From contig NZ_OY829944.1 of the NCBI RefSeq assembly GCF_963556105.2, forward strand, positions 956,001-1,020,000: DNA of 64,000 nucleotides, in the 5' to 3' direction. Origin of the DNA: an uncultured Tolumonas sp. Its GTDB lineage: Bacteria; Pseudomonadota; Gammaproteobacteria; Enterobacterales; Aeromonadaceae. Of this stretch, positions 25,622-35,936 are shown piece after piece. Below the pieces are notes generated by a model. It saw only the letters and a program-made list of their open reading frames with translations, did no database searches and was not told the DNA's origin. Positions within the stretch are counted from its first letter, which is position 1; every line of letters begins with the position of its first letter. The position numbers and the translations under genes are program-made.

Positions 25622-27337
25622 ATGTCTGCATTATTAGGGCGCTTTTACCTGGCGCATATCAACGATACACACTCTCATTTTGATGAAACCGCATTACCCC
25701 TGCGTCTGGCGTTACCTGATGGGGCCTGTGATATTCGTCTGCATTGTGGTGGATTCCCGCGGCTGGCCAGTTTTATCAAACGGGCCCGGCAACGGGCTAT
25801 TTCAGAACAAATGCCATTATTCCTGCTCGATGCTGGTGATAGTTTTCAAGGAACCCTCTATTTTTCCTGCTTTAAAGGGCAGGCGAATGCCGCATTACTC
25901 AATCAATTAGGCATCGATGCTATGGTGGTTGGTAATCATGAGCTGGATACCGGCAACGCACCACTCGCTAATTTCTTACGTCAGATCCGGTTTCCGTTAT
26001 TGGCCGCCAACTGGGATCTGTCTGGCGAGGCGGAAGATAAACCGACCCGCATGCAAGATCATCCACTGATGGTCAGCTGGCAAAATCCCGCGCATCCGAA
26101 ACCTTATCTTGTGAAATGGGTCGATGACGTACCAGTGGCTATTTTCGGGCTGGTACTGGAAAACATGCCGGATATCGCTGCCCCCGACGGCGATTCCCAG
26201 TTCTTGCCGGTGGTGGAAACGGCCAAAACAATAATCGAACAGATCCATGCTGACGGCATCGAACAGATTATTTTGCTCAGTCACCTTGGCTTTCCCCGTG
26301 ATTGCCAGCTCGCGCAGGAAGTGGAGGGGATTTCGCTGATCGTGGGCGGTCACACGCATACCCTGCAAGGTGATTTCGGTGCATTAGGTTTAGCCGATGA
26401 ACACCCGTATGGCGAACGGTTTAATCGTACCTTAGTGTTGCACGCTGGTTATAACTCGCTGATGGTAGGTTTAGCCGAAGTGGCCTTGTTGCCGGACGGG
26501 CAAATGCGTATTGAACAAGGGGGTAACGTCTTACTCACCAGTGAAACGGCATTGCTGCAATCACAACAAGGCGAACCACTGCCAGCGCCGCAGCAGCGCA
26601 TCATCCGACGTTTCTTGCGTAACCAACGGCATGTTGCGATGTTGCAGCCTGATTCTGCCATGGAGCGTCTGCTGGCCAATAATTACCGCGCTAAATTACG
26701 TCACTATGCCAGTGATCAGGTGGTGTCGTTACCACGTGGTTTGCGGCATGTTCGTATTCCCGATGAACGTGGCGGCAGTCAGGTTGCTCCGCTGGTGGCG
26801 GAAGCCATGTTATTTCAGGCGCGAGAAATGGGCGTACCGGTCGATGTCGCGATTTTTAATGCCGGTGGGGCGCGGATCTCGTTACCGCCGGGGCCGGTCA
26901 GTGCCGCTGAATTAGCTGGCCGGTTGTTGCCGTTTGCCAGCACCATCAGCCATTTTGACGTGCGTGGCGAGCAGTTACGCTTAGCGCTGGAAGGGGCGAT
27001 AGTGAATGCACTGGAGCTTGGTGGTAGTGGCAGTTTCCCGTATCCGGCTGATCTGCGTTACAGCTACCATGCCGGTGCACCACGCGGGCAACGGGTGCGG
27101 CAGTTGCACGTTAAAGATCGGTCTGGGCGTTGGCAGTTATTCGATGAGCAACGCGATTATCGTTTGATCACCACTAGTTATACCGCGATGGGAAAAGAGG
27201 GTTACCACGCGCTGTTGAATCAACGCTCAGAGCCAGAACTGCTCGGGTTGATTATCTCCGATGCGTTTATCAACTACGCTCGTTCGCGCGGAATACTGAC
27301 GCCCCCGCAGGATACGCTGTATACCCTTCGTACTTGA
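25622..27337 (+). CDS. metallophosphatase / 5'-nucleotidase family protein
   Basis: A 571-residue two-domain hydrolase of the UshA/5'-nucleotidase family. The N-terminal metallophosphoesterase motifs are HINDTHSHFD, DAGDSFQGTLYFS, VVGNHELDTG, LLSHLGFP and IVGGHTHTLQG. The C-terminal 5'-nucleotidase domain has FNAGGARISLPPGPV and TTSYTAMGKEGY. There is no signal peptide, unlike periplasmic UshA, so it is probably cytosolic. ATG 25622 was chosen because GGAG lies 5 bases upstream; a TTG 69 bases earlier adds an unrelated N-terminus. The last codons and TGA lie inside an ERIC repeat. Confidence 0.88.
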   Translation: MSALLGRFYLAHINDTHSHFDETALPLRLALPDGACDIRLHCGGFPRLASFIKRARQRAISEQMPLFLLDAGDSFQGTLYFSCFKGQANAALLNQLGIDAMVVGNHELDTGNAPLANFLRQIRFPLLAANWDLSGEAEDKPTRMQDHPLMVSWQNPAHPKPYLVKWVDDVPVAIFGLVLENMPDIAAPDGDSQFLPVVETAKTIIEQIHADGIEQIILLSHLGFPRDCQLAQEVEGISLIVGGHTHTLQGDFGALGLADEHPYGERFNRTLVLHAGYNSLMVGLAEVALLPDGQMRIEQGGNVLLTSETALLQSQQGEPLPAPQQRIIRRFLRNQRHVAMLQPDSAMERLLANNYRAKLRHYASDQVVSLPRGLRHVRIPDERGGSQVAPLVAEAMLFQAREMGVPVDVAIFNAGGARISLPPGPVSAAELAGRLLPFASTISHFDVRGEQLRLALEGAIVNALELGGSGSFPYPADLRYSYHAGAPRGQRVRQLHVKDRSGRWQLFDEQRDYRLITTSYTAMGKEGYHALLNQRSEPELLGLIISDAFINYARSRGILTPPQDTLYTLRT

Positions 27338-27447
27338 AGTTGCAGCATCGTTGACGGCGTTCACTCACCCCAATCACATAGCTTATCTATGCTCATGGGG
27401 AGTCGCTCTCTTGTCGCCTTGCTGCAACCCCAATTACTTTGGGTATA
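27320..27447. repeat. ERIC repeat (complete copy)
   Basis: A 128-bp imperfect palindrome with ends TATACCCTTCGTACTTGAAG and the inverse TACTTTGGGTATA. The core, on the minus strand, is GCGACTCCCCATGAGCATAG followed by GTGATTGGGGTGAG. This matches the enterobacterial repetitive intergenic consensus as I recall it, including the GACTGGGGTGAGCG block. It overlaps the 3' end of the nucleotidase gene and lies upstream of gpt. Confidence 0.85.
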
Positions 27448-27582
27448 TCAACTGAATTTTGACCAGCTGATGCGTTAATTGAACCGGCTTGAAGCATAAA
27501 AATCGCTAAAAATACTATTTATTGGCTGCTGCTCTGGTATCCTTGGCAGTTAGCCATTTTTAAATCCCCAATAGGTTATGTT

Positions 27583-28047
27583 ATGAGCAAAAAGTTTTAT
27601 GTTTCGTGGGAAAATCTGCATCGTGAAGCGCGTCGTCTTTCTCGTCGTCAGCTTCCTGCAAGCCAATGGAAAGGCATCTTAGCGGTTAGTCGTGGTGGGT
27701 TGGTTCCTGCGGCTATTATGGCGCGTGAACTGGGTATCCGTTTTGTTGATACCATCTGCATTTCCAGCTACGAACATGATTCACAGGGTGATTTAAACGT
27801 TCTGAAACGCATTGATGGCGATGGCGAAGGCTTCCTGATCGTCGATGATTTGGTGGATAGCGGGAATACTGCGCGTCTGTTGCGTGAAATGTACCCGAAA
27901 GCACGACTGGTGACTGTGTTTGCGAAACCAAAAGGCGAGCACTTGGTTGATGATTTCGAAGTATCTATTCCGCAAGATACTTGGATCGAGCAGCCATGGG
28001 ATATGGTGCACTGCTTTGTTCCGCCAATTTGTGAAGAAAATCAGTAA
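27583..28047 (+). CDS. gpt: xanthine-guanine phosphoribosyltransferase
   Basis: A 154-residue purine salvage enzyme (E. coli Gpt has 152) that converts guanine and xanthine, with PRPP, to GMP and XMP. The PRPP-binding motif is [19 protein letters not shown]. The N-terminal half has [20 protein letters not shown], and WIEQPWDMV near the C-terminus forms the purine site. It is followed by its own terminator and then by frsA, the same neighbour as in E. coli. Confidence 0.96.
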   Translation: MSKKFYVSWENLHREARRLSRRQLPASQWKGILAVSRGGLVPAAIMARELGIRFVDTICISSYEHDSQGDLNVLKRIDGDGEGFLIVDDLVDSGNTARLLREMYPKARLVTVFAKPKGEHLVDDFEVSIPQDTWIEQPWDMVHCFVPPICEENQ

Positions 28048-28053
28048 ACAAGT

Positions 28054-28082
28054 AAGGCTTCCGATGGGAGCCTTTCTTTTTT
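28054..28082 (+). terminator. terminator after gpt
   Basis: AAGGCTTCC pairs with GGGAGCCTT (one G-U) around a 3-base loop, followed by TTCTTTTTT. frsA therefore probably has its own promoter or depends on readthrough. Confidence 0.75.
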
Positions 28083-28127
28083 GCACGACAAAGAGCATAA
28101 ATAGAGAAAACCGCTCGCGGAGTCACT

Positions 28128-29402
28128 ATGTCAGCCCCATCCGACAAGAACTTAAGTGAAACCTTATTCAATAAAGTTCAACCTTACAAAATTCGTGAAA
28201 CATCCACTATTTCCAGTTCCGGCAACCCATTACCCTGCGAACCGCAAGAACAGTTCCTGATCGATGGGTTATGTACGCCGTCATGGTTCCGGGTTTTACG
28301 CCGGGCATTTTGGATCTGGCAAGGTGCCGAACCGATTGAATTGGAAGAAACGCTGGCTCGTATCGCTACCAGTGATGGCGAACGAACTAACCCGCAGCAA
28401 ATCGACACCGTGCAGGGCTTCATTCCTGGCAACTGGTGTTATGAGTGGAGTCAGGTGGCTGGCGAACATAACCGCAAGGCGAAAGCGGCCGATGATGCGG
28501 GTGAACCTTGGATCGCCAAAAAAGAGTATTTCCTCGCGGCCCGTTATTATTCGATTGCCAGTTATCCGCATCTGAAAGGGGATGAGTTGGCCGAACAAGC
28601 ACAAGTGCAAGCCAACATCGCTTACCGTGAAGGCGGTCGTTATCTGCCGGTGCCGCTAAAAGAGCTGAAAGTGCCGTTTCGCGGTAAAGAGATCAAAGGT
28701 TATCTGCATTTGCCGCATGACGACCACCCGGTACCCTTGGTAATGGTGACCGGTGCTATTGATAGTCTGCAACTCGATTTTATCCGTTTGTATGAAAGAG
28801 TGCTGGCACCGCTCGGTATCGGTATGTTGTCGCTCGATCTCCCCGGTTGTGGTTATTCCAGCCATTGGCCGCTGGTGGAAGATTCCAGTCGTTTACACCA
28901 AGCGGTGCTGCAATATCTGAAAGATGTACCGTGGGTGGACGATCAACGTGTGGGCATGGTTGGTTTCCGCCTCGGTGGGAATGTTGCGGTACGTCTGTCT
29001 TATCTGGAACAGTTGCGCATGAAAGCGGTAGTTTGTGTTGGTCCGGGCATGCACAACTATTTTACTGATCCGGCGATATTTGAGTTATCACCACCAATGA
29101 TGCGCGCCAGTCTGGCTAACCGGCTAAATATGGATGCCTCCAATTGGGGGGCGGTGCAACAAAGTTGTCAGGTCTTTTCGCTCAAGCGCCAAGGGCTGGC
29201 TGGAGTGAGTAAAACGCGGGTGCCGATTTTGAGTATTGGGCATCGTCGCGACTTTATTTGCCCGGAGGCGGATATCCGCATGTTGGCATCATCCAGCTTA
29301 AGCGGTAAAGCGGTAGTGCTGGATAAAGAACCGGTCAAAGAGCAGATGAACCGGATGTTGAGTGAAATTGGTGAATGGTTACGCCTGCATTTTAATCTCT
29401 GA
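28128..29402 (+). CDS. frsA: fermentation-respiration switch protein FrsA (esterase-like)
   Basis: A 424-residue alpha/beta-hydrolase-fold protein matching E. coli FrsA (YafA, 414). FrsA has been reported to bind unphosphorylated EIIA-Glc and to shift metabolism toward fermentation; a claimed pyruvate decarboxylase activity is disputed. The nucleophile elbow reads VGFRLGGNVAVRL, lacking the usual Gly-x-Ser, as in known FrsA. The N-terminal helical cap has GNWCYEWSQVAGEHN and KKEYFLAARYYSIASYPH. GGAG lies 6 bases before ATG 28128. It is next to gpt as in E. coli. Confidence 0.93.
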   Translation: MSAPSDKNLSETLFNKVQPYKIRETSTISSSGNPLPCEPQEQFLIDGLCTPSWFRVLRRAFWIWQGAEPIELEETLARIATSDGERTNPQQIDTVQGFIPGNWCYEWSQVAGEHNRKAKAADDAGEPWIAKKEYFLAARYYSIASYPHLKGDELAEQAQVQANIAYREGGRYLPVPLKELKVPFRGKEIKGYLHLPHDDHPVPLVMVTGAIDSLQLDFIRLYERVLAPLGIGMLSLDLPGCGYSSHWPLVEDSSRLHQAVLQYLKDVPWVDDQRVGMVGFRLGGNVAVRLSYLEQLRMKAVVCVGPGMHNYFTDPAIFELSPPMMRASLANRLNMDASNWGAVQQSCQVFSLKRQGLAGVSKTRVPILSIGHRRDFICPEADIRMLASSSLSGKAVVLDKEPVKEQMNRMLSEIGEWLRLHFNL

Positions 29403-29495
29403 TCAAGAGATCGCATAAAATAGCTGCGAAATTCCATTGCAGGGGGCGGTTAGCCTCCGGTATAAAGAAGCCCTTCATGGAGGGTTATCGCAGCA

Positions 29496-30599
29496 ATGAA
29501 AAGCAAAACCATCGTCGTCAAGCTGGGCACCAGCATTCTTACCGGCGGCACACGTAAACTGGATCAAGCTCATATGGTTGAGTTGGTTCGTCAGTGTGCT
29601 GCTTTGCATCGTCATGGGCATCAAGTCGTGGTTGTGACCTCCGGCGCTATCGCCGCAGGTCGTGAAAAGTTGGGTTACCCCGATCTTCCCCCCACTATGC
29701 CCAATAAACAGATGCTGGCGGCGGTGGGGCAATGTCACCTGATGCAAGTGTGGCAGAACCTGTTCAGTATCTACGGTTTGCAGATTGGCCAGTTGTTGTT
29801 GACCCGTGCCGATCTGGAAGATCGCGAACGTTATCTGAATGCGCGCGACACGCTGCAGACACTGCTGCATAACCGTATTATTCCTGTTATTAACGAAAAT
29901 GATGCGGTCGCGATTGCTGAAATTAAAGTCGGCGATAATGACAACTTGTCTGCGCGGGCTGCTATTCTGGCCGATGCGGATCTGTTAATTCTGCTGACCG
30001 ACCAGAAAGGTTTGTTTACCGCCGACCCGCGCACCAACCCGGATGCGACATTGATTGAAGAAGTGACCGAAATCACCGATCAACTGCGTAGTTTGGCGGG
30101 TGACAGCGTGAGTGGCCTTGGCACCGGTGGCATGTCGACGAAACTGCAAGCCGCGGATATTGCCTGCCGTGCGGGTATTGAAGTGGTGATCGCCAGTGGT
30201 AAAACCCCAGAAGTAGTGGGTCGTCTGGCAAATAATGAAAAAGTTGGCACCTGCTTTAAAGCACAAGCTAATCCGTTGGAAGGTCGCAAGAGCTGGATTT
30301 TAGCCGGCCCGCAGTCGCACGGTGAAATTCACATTGATGCCGGTGCGGTGAAAGCGGTGCATGACAAAGGCTCGAGCCTGTTGCCAAAAGGCATCACGCA
30401 AATTGTCGGTGAATTCGGTCGCGGTGAAGCCGTGCGCATCATTACACCGGACGGCAAAGAGTTGGCGCGCGGCATTACGCGCTATACTGCTGATGAATTA
30501 GCCCGTGTACGTGGCCATCACTCTGATGAAATTGAAGCTTGCTTAGGTTATGGCTATGGTCCGGTGGCAATCCATCGTGATGATATGGTCTTGCTGTAA
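29496..30599 (+). CDS. proB: glutamate 5-kinase
   Basis: A 367-residue enzyme, the same length as E. coli ProB. It phosphorylates glutamate to glutamyl-5-phosphate, the committed and feedback-inhibited step of proline synthesis. The amino-acid-kinase domain shows [40 protein letters not shown] and [21 protein letters not shown]-terminal PUA domain begins at about residue 275. proA follows after a 12-bp gap. The leader before the gene contains a small hairpin (29471-29484) that includes the GGAGGG ribosome site. Confidence 0.96.
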   Translation: MKSKTIVVKLGTSILTGGTRKLDQAHMVELVRQCAALHRHGHQVVVVTSGAIAAGREKLGYPDLPPTMPNKQMLAAVGQCHLMQVWQNLFSIYGLQIGQLLLTRADLEDRERYLNARDTLQTLLHNRIIPVINENDAVAIAEIKVGDNDNLSARAAILADADLLILLTDQKGLFTADPRTNPDATLIEEVTEITDQLRSLAGDSVSGLGTGGMSTKLQAADIACRAGIEVVIASGKTPEVVGRLANNEKVGTCFKAQANPLEGRKSWILAGPQSHGEIHIDAGAVKAVHDKGSSLLPKGITQIVGEFGRGEAVRIITPDGKELARGITRYTADELARVRGHHSDEIEACLGYGYGPVAIHRDDMVLL

Positions 30600-30611
30600 A
30601 GGAGAATGAAC

Positions 30612-31871
30612 ATGAGTTTATTAGCAATGGGCAAGGCCGCCCGCGACGCCTCGTTTGAATTAGCTATTGCTGCCACCGCCCGTAAAAATCAGGCTTTGCT
30701 GGCAATGGCCGATGAGCTGGAATTACAGCAGGATGTGATCCTGGCTGCGAACGCCAAAGACATTGAAGCGGGTCGTGCATCAGGTTTAACCGATGCTCTG
30801 CTCGACCGTCTGCTACTGAATGAATCACGTCTGGCCGGTATTGTCGCCGATGTGCGCAAAGTAGTGACACTGGATGATCCGGTTGGCGCTGAAATTGACA
30901 GTCGCGTGTTGGAAAATGGTATGCGCTTATCGCGTCGTCGCGTACCAATTGGCGTGATTGGCGTTATTTATGAAGCGCGCCCGAACGTAACCATTGATAT
31001 CGCTGCACTGTGTTTGAAAACCGGTAACGCCAGCATTTTGCGTGGTGGTCGTGAGACGTTTCACTCCAACATGGCGTTGGTGAAAGTCATTCAGACGGCA
31101 CTGGCCAAGAGTGGTTTGCCAGCCGCATCAGTGCAATACATTGAAAGCCCTGATCGTGCACTGGTGAGCGAGTTGCTGACCATGGATCAATACGTCGATA
31201 TGATCATCCCACGTGGTGGCGCGAACTTGCACCGCCTGTGTAAAGATCAAAGCACGATCCCGGTCATCATCGGCGGTTTTGGTGTCAGCCACTTATACGT
31301 CGATGAAAGCGCTGATCTGGTGCGCGCCATTGATGTGATTGATAACGCGAAAGTACAGCGTCCATCCGCCTGTAATTCGCTGGATACCTTGCTGCTGAAT
31401 GAAAAAATTGCCGCCAAAATTGCACCGGCTTTGGTCGCTCGTATGAATCAGCAAAAAGTCACGTTGGTGGCGGAAGCGAAAGCTTTTGCGCTGTTGCAAG
31501 CGGCGGGCGCCAACCAATTACGTCAGGCGGGCGATGAAGATTTTGACACCGAATGGTTGAGTTTGACGCTGGGTGTGAAAGTGGTGGCTGATGTGAAAGC
31601 GGCGATTGCTCATTTGCAGGAACATAACGCCTGTCACTCTGATGCGATCCTGACCAACGATCTGCGTCATGCCGAATTGTTTATCAATGGTGTTGGTTCA
31701 GCGGCCGTGTATGTCAATGCATCAACCCGTTTCACTGACGGTGCGCAGTTTGGTTTAGGTGCTGAAGTAGCCGTTTCTACCCAGAAACTGCATGCCCGTG
31801 GCCCAATGGGGCTCACTGAACTGACCAGCTATAAATGGATTGGTCAGGCTGATTATCTGAGCCGCAGTTAA
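30612..31871 (+). CDS. proA: gamma-glutamyl phosphate reductase
   Basis: A 419-residue NADPH-dependent enzyme that turns glutamyl-5-phosphate into glutamate-5-semialdehyde, the second proline step. It is an aldehyde-dehydrogenase-fold protein with the catalytic cysteine in [12 protein letters not shown]. Other family segments are [20 protein letters not shown], the [13 protein letters not shown] loop and [23 protein letters not shown] 30612 is chosen because GGAG (30601-30604) is 7 bases upstream; the ATG at 30606 is too close. It is co-transcribed with proB and ends at a strong bidirectional terminator. Confidence 0.96.
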   Translation: MSLLAMGKAARDASFELAIAATARKNQALLAMADELELQQDVILAANAKDIEAGRASGLTDALLDRLLLNESRLAGIVADVRKVVTLDDPVGAEIDSRVLENGMRLSRRRVPIGVIGVIYEARPNVTIDIAALCLKTGNASILRGGRETFHSNMALVKVIQTALAKSGLPAASVQYIESPDRALVSELLTMDQYVDMIIPRGGANLHRLCKDQSTIPVIIGGFGVSHLYVDESADLVRAIDVIDNAKVQRPSACNSLDTLLLNEKIAAKIAPALVARMNQQKVTLVAEAKAFALLQAAGANQLRQAGDEDFDTEWLSLTLGVKVVADVKAAIAHLQEHNACHSDAILTNDLRHAELFINGVGSAAVYVNASTRFTDGAQFGLGAEVAVSTQKLHARGPMGLTELTSYKWIGQADYLSRS

Positions 31872-31901
31872 GTGATTATTACCCAATAAATCGTTTTGAA
31901 T

Positions 31902-31934
31902 AAAAAGCCACGCGATTCTTGCGTGGCTTTTTTC
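31902..31934. terminator. bidirectional terminator between proA and the FIST chemoreceptor gene
   Basis: AAAAAGCCACGC (31902-31913) and GCGTGGCTTTTT (31921-31932) form a perfect 12-bp stem with a 7-base loop and T-tracts in both directions. Confidence 0.92.
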
Positions 31935-31947
31935 TTATGCTCTCCAA

Positions 31948-33972
31948 TCAATTCAACATATTGGTCAATTGATCCAGTGTATCCATACGCGCGTTGACCT
32001 TTTCAGTCAGTGCACTGGCTTCACGCAAGGCAGATACCGCATAAACAATAGCATTGCTGGCATTTTGTATATCGGCAGAAACTTCGGCTAACCGGCTATT
32101 GAAATTGAGCGTACTGCGGGAGAATTCATCGCCAGTCGAGCTGTTTTGTCCGATCAATTCTGAAATATCACTGACATTGACCACCAGACCATGAATCGAA
32201 TCATTGGTTTTTTTCAACGATTCCTGCGTAATTTGCGCCAGTTTACGCACCTCTTCTGCTACTACTGCAAAACCACGACCATGTTCACCAGCCCGTGCCG
32301 CTTCGATAGCGGCATTTAATGCTAACAAGTTAGTCTGGTCGGCAATCTTATTGATTACATTCAATATCTCTTTGATATTTTCAGTGCTGCTGTTAAGCGT
32401 GAGGGTTTTTGGCTGAATACTGTTACTGAGTTCTAATAATGTATTTACCTGCTGCAAGTGCTTAGACAACGAGCCACCCAATTGTAATACTTGCTGGCTG
32501 ATATCTTGCACATTGTGTTCAATATCACCCAGCCTCGTTGTCAGTGCAGGCATCAGTGCACGGTAATGTTCGAGTTGTTGAATAACTTCTTTACGGATCT
32601 TACTGACAATATCGATTTGTTTGATCTGTCGTTGCAGGCCGTAGTTTTGAAACTGAGCATATAAAATGGGAAATAGATCGACCGAATCATCTGAGAAATG
32701 AACGTCACTGTTTTCCAGTTGGAAGAAAAACAACGCTGTTAGTGTCTGGTTGATATTGACCCCATACAGCTCGCCAAATGTTGAAAAACCAGCGGTCGGG
32801 ATCGCATCAAAGCTATGAACCTGCGCTAAACTTTGCTGATTGTGCAGTCGTCTTAGAATACAGTCATTTAAGATACCGCCGACAGGTGTAGTGTGTTGTT
32901 TCGTTGCCATAAACTCACGGAAATCTTGTTCGGTACGTTGGACTAAATCCTGCCGTTTAACCAGAAACAGCTGTTCGCCCATCGATAAATCGCAGAAAAA
33001 AGAGACCTGATCTTTTTCAAAATCAAAGCCGGCAATACTGCGGATAAACAGCTGGTCTTCGATCTCAATGGCAAAGCTGTAATCTTCCAGCTGACGCTCT
33101 AAATCATGGTTGTTGCTGACGCGGAAATGTTTCTTCAGTGCATCAATAAAAGAGATCACATGATGATCATCAGTCAGTACGGATTTGACCCAGCGTTGTT
33201 CTTGAGATGCTTCGGTGATTAAAAAAGAGACGTTCTGTTTTTCAAAATTATGCGAGGTAAAAATGGCATAACGATAGGCCGGATTAATCTTCATAAACGC
33301 AATCACAGCATGACCTTGCTGGATCTGCTTGCCGTCATAAATATAAGTATTTTTAAAGTCGAGTTTGCCACCGGCGGAACCACCAATGAAATGACAAGGA
33401 AAACGACGGCTGCTGTAAACCGCTTCGCTGAAAAAGGATTCTGAGGCACCCAATCCATCTAGGAAAGTTAAGGCAACGGTATCATGATGCTCAATAGGAA
33501 ATGGAATGGAGAGGCGAGCCAGTGATTGTGCAATCCGTTGTACGCGATCGTGATGCGATACGCTGATCTCGCCGCGTTTTAGGTCTTCATTATTCAGCGC
33601 CACACTGGTGATCATCACCTGTTGCAGTAAACGTTTATCAAACGCCTGTACAACCACGGTATTCCAACTGCTACCCGTATCACAATAGAGAGAAGATGCA
33701 CTATCTGGCTGGTGGCATAACTCGCCAGCGGTCGTCGTAGCCAGTAATTGGCATTTGGGCGCGCGGCTGTTCAGGTATTGTTTCAGCATCTGACAGCACT
33801 GATTAAAATCGGTATGTGGGCTGACATACGCCACTAAGAGCGCAGGCTCAGCGCCTTTGGGTAACCATTCCTGCAGATCTTGTGACAACTTCTGTGCATC
33901 AGAGCGTAAGACATGAACAACGGGTTGATTATTGGGGGTTCCTGCTACTTTTTTTCCAAAAAATGAAAACAT
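31948..33972 (-). CDS. soluble methyl-accepting chemotaxis protein with FIST sensor domain
   Basis: A 674-residue cytosolic chemoreceptor. The N-terminal about 400 residues are FIST-N and FIST-C domains: [44 protein letters not shown], and [18 protein letters not shown] at the end. FIST domains are thought to sense small ligands, perhaps amino acids. The C-terminal part is an MCP signalling domain with tip [20 protein letters not shown] and then [14 protein letters not shown]. No membrane segment is present. ATG 33972 has AGGA 7 bases upstream; a start at 34056 would add 28 unlike residues. The gene converges on proBA and diverges from hpt. Confidence 0.9.
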   Translation of the reverse strand: MFSFFGKKVAGTPNNQPVVHVLRSDAQKLSQDLQEWLPKGAEPALLVAYVSPHTDFNQCCQMLKQYLNSRAPKCQLLATTTAGELCHQPDSASSLYCDTGSSWNTVVVQAFDKRLLQQVMITSVALNNEDLKRGEISVSHHDRVQRIAQSLARLSIPFPIEHHDTVALTFLDGLGASESFFSEAVYSSRRFPCHFIGGSAGGKLDFKNTYIYDGKQIQQGHAVIAFMKINPAYRYAIFTSHNFEKQNVSFLITEASQEQRWVKSVLTDDHHVISFIDALKKHFRVSNNHDLERQLEDYSFAIEIEDQLFIRSIAGFDFEKDQVSFFCDLSMGEQLFLVKRQDLVQRTEQDFREFMATKQHTTPVGGILNDCILRRLHNQQSLAQVHSFDAIPTAGFSTFGELYGVNINQTLTALFFFQLENSDVHFSDDSVDLFPILYAQFQNYGLQRQIKQIDIVSKIRKEVIQQLEHYRALMPALTTRLGDIEHNVQDISQQVLQLGGSLSKHLQQVNTLLELSNSIQPKTLTLNSSTENIKEILNVINKIADQTNLLALNAAIEAARAGEHGRGFAVVAEEVRKLAQITQESLKKTNDSIHGLVVNVSDISELIGQNSSTGDEFSRSTLNFNSRLAEVSADIQNASNAIVYAVSALREASALTEKVNARMDTLDQLTNMLN

Positions 33973-34237
33973 AGGCGCGTCCTGATTAATCGATTCAGCT
34001 TTGGTGCTCTTTGCGGCTAACTGAATATGTATATAAGTAATTATTGTTATACCCATTATTTATAGAACAGTTCTGGCGACACAGATGTGCTTTCGCTCTG
34101 AATAATCAAAACTAATAAATGATCCTGCTACAGTGACGATTTCCCGACTATAAACAGGCTATAATGCGCTATTACCAAATTTTCTTTTTAAGATGCGGGA
34201 TCACCCGCAGCCAAACTCAGACAGGTAGATAGTCGTT

Positions 34238-34771
34238 ATGATGAAACACAAAATCGATGTGATGATCTCGGAAGAAGATGTTCAGGCCAAAGTGGCTGAA
34301 CTGGGGCGTCAGATCACCGCACATTATCAGGGAACCTCTGAGCTGGTTCTGGTGGGATTATTGCGCGGTTCTTGTTTGTTTTTGGCTGATTTGAGCCGTC
34401 ATATTGATCTGCCGGTGAGTCTTGATTTCATGACTGCATCCAGTTACGGCAACAGCACGACGACTTCTCGTGAAGTGCGTGTGCTGAAAGATCTGGATGA
34501 TGAGATCAAAGGCAAAGATGTGTTGATCGTGGAAGACATTATCGACAGCGGTTTTACTTTAAGCAAAATCCGCGACATCATCGGTTTGCGGGAACCCAAA
34601 TCGCTGGCGATCTGTACGCTGCTGAATAAACCGGCGCGTCGTGAAGTGCAAGTGCCGGTTGAGTGGACCGGCTTTACCATTCCGGATGAATTTGTGGTGG
34701 GTTACGGTATCGATTACGCCCAGCTGTATCGCAATCTGCGTTTTATCGGCAAAGTGATCCCGCAGGAATAA
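34238..34771 (+). CDS. hpt: hypoxanthine phosphoribosyltransferase
   Basis: A 177-residue purine salvage enzyme (E. coli Hpt has 178) converting hypoxanthine and, less well, guanine to IMP and GMP. The PRPP loop is [17 protein letters not shown]; the N-terminal [17 protein letters not shown] and flexible-loop [19 protein letters not shown] are present. Tandem ATGs at 34238 and 34241 make the exact first residue uncertain. It is monocistronic, with its own promoter region shared with the divergent FIST receptor gene and a terminator overlapping the end of scrR. Confidence 0.96.
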   Translation: MMKHKIDVMISEEDVQAKVAELGRQITAHYQGTSELVLVGLLRGSCLFLADLSRHIDLPVSLDFMTASSYGNSTTTSREVRVLKDLDDEIKGKDVLIVEDIIDSGFTLSKIRDIIGLREPKSLAICTLLNKPARREVQVPVEWTGFTIPDEFVVGYGIDYAQLYRNLRFIGKVIPQE

Positions 34772-34811
34772 ACCATTGCCTGGTTAGTTGTTTCTCGGAA
34801 GTACAGACATC

Positions 34812-34853
34812 AAAGCCACCCCACTTGTTAGTAACAATGGCCGGTGGCTTTTT
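34812..34853. terminator. bidirectional terminator between hpt and scrR
   Basis: AAAGCCACC and GGTGGCTTT form the stem, with an inner palindrome TTGTTAGTAACAA (34825-34837) in the loop. T-tracts lie on both outer sides; the scrR stop codon falls at its right edge. Confidence 0.8.
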
Positions 34854-35910
34854 ATTTACGCAGGAAATCGGCCGCCATTAGTTTGCTTAGACGACGTGAT
34901 TCAGGGTGTCGCCAGCGAATACGGGCTGGGATCGTTTGGTTTACCGGCGATGTTAGCGGTTTGTCTTCCATCAAGGCCATTAGCATGGTGAAGGCATTGA
35001 AGGCGAGGGCGGTGTAATCCTGAGCGATGCTGTCGACATGCAGCGGCATAAAATCCAACAATTCATGATCATCAAAACTAGCCAGATGTAAGCCCTGTTG
35101 CATTTCCGGGTTTTGATTCAGATATTGCAGCACCCCTTCCAACAGCGAGAAAGACGCGGTGAACAACGCTTTGGGCGGGCGTCCTAACTCATTGCAGACC
35201 TCTTCCATCATGTCATAACCGGAGTAGGAGAGATAATTGCGCTGACGTATCCATTCTGGGCGCACAATCACTTGTGCCTGTTGCAAACCTTGTTTATAGC
35301 CGCTCAGCCGTTGTTTGCTCGGTGTCAGGCTTGGTTCGCCGCCAAAGTAGTACACTTCTTCCGGCGATTGGGTACCCAATACCTGAATCAAGTGGGCGGT
35401 AGCGGTGGTCGCATCCGTCATGATCAGCGGTAAGCTGGAGTCACCAATCTGACGACCGAGTTGCACGACCGGAACATAACTGTGGATCTTGCTATACGCT
35501 TCATCGCTAGTATTGCTTGAGATAACAATTAAACCATCAACCTGACGTTGTAGCAGATTATTAACCACCACACGCTCTTGCTCAGGGTCTTCGTCTGAAC
35601 AGGCGATGATGATCTGAATACCGGCATTCCGAAATAGCGATTCCAGCTCTTTAGCCAGACTGGCGTTAGTGAACTGCGTTAAGAAGGGGAGCACCAAACC
35701 AATCGTGTGGCTGCGTGACGAGCGTAACGCACGGGCATGGAAACTGGGTTGATAGCGATGTTCTTCCGCAATCGCCAGTATTCGTTGCTGGGTATCTTCC
35801 GATACCCGATATTCATCGCCTTTACCATTCAATACCAGACTGGCGGTCGCCTTAGAGACGCCCGCTAGTTCTGCGATGTTGCTGATAGTAATACGGTTTG
35901 GTTGTTTCAC
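34852..35910 (-). CDS. scrR: LacI-family sucrose operon repressor ScrR
   Basis: A LacI/GalR-type repressor of 352 residues from GTG 35910 (366 from ATG 35952). The helix-turn-helix and hinge read ITISNIAELAGVSKATASLV and LNGKGDEYRVS. The periplasmic-binding-protein-like effector domain follows. It resembles enterobacterial ScrR, which responds to fructose or fructose-1-phosphate. GTG 35910 matches the ScrR N-terminus better and avoids overlap with scrB, though its ribosome site is weak; ATG 35952 would overlap the scrB stop by 16 bp. It is downstream of scrA-scrB and probably acts at the paired operators near 39.05 kb. Confidence 0.9.
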   Translation of the reverse strand: MKQPNRITISNIAELAGVSKATASLVLNGKGDEYRVSEDTQQRILAIAEEHRYQPSFHARALRSSRSHTIGLVLPFLTQFTNASLAKELESLFRNAGIQIIIACSDEDPEQERVVVNNLLQRQVDGLIVISSNTSDEAYSKIHSYVPVVQLGRQIGDSSLPLIMTDATTATAHLIQVLGTQSPEEVYYFGGEPSLTPSKQRLSGYKQGLQQAQVIVRPEWIRQRNYLSYSGYDMMEEVCNELGRPPKALFTASFSLLEGVLQYLNQNPEMQQGLHLASFDDHELLDFMPLHVDSIAQDYTALAFNAFTMLMALMEDKPLTSPVNQTIPARIRWRHPESRRLSKLMAADFLRK

Positions 35911-35936
35911 GTCAGATCCGATAGCGGGTAGCTTTT

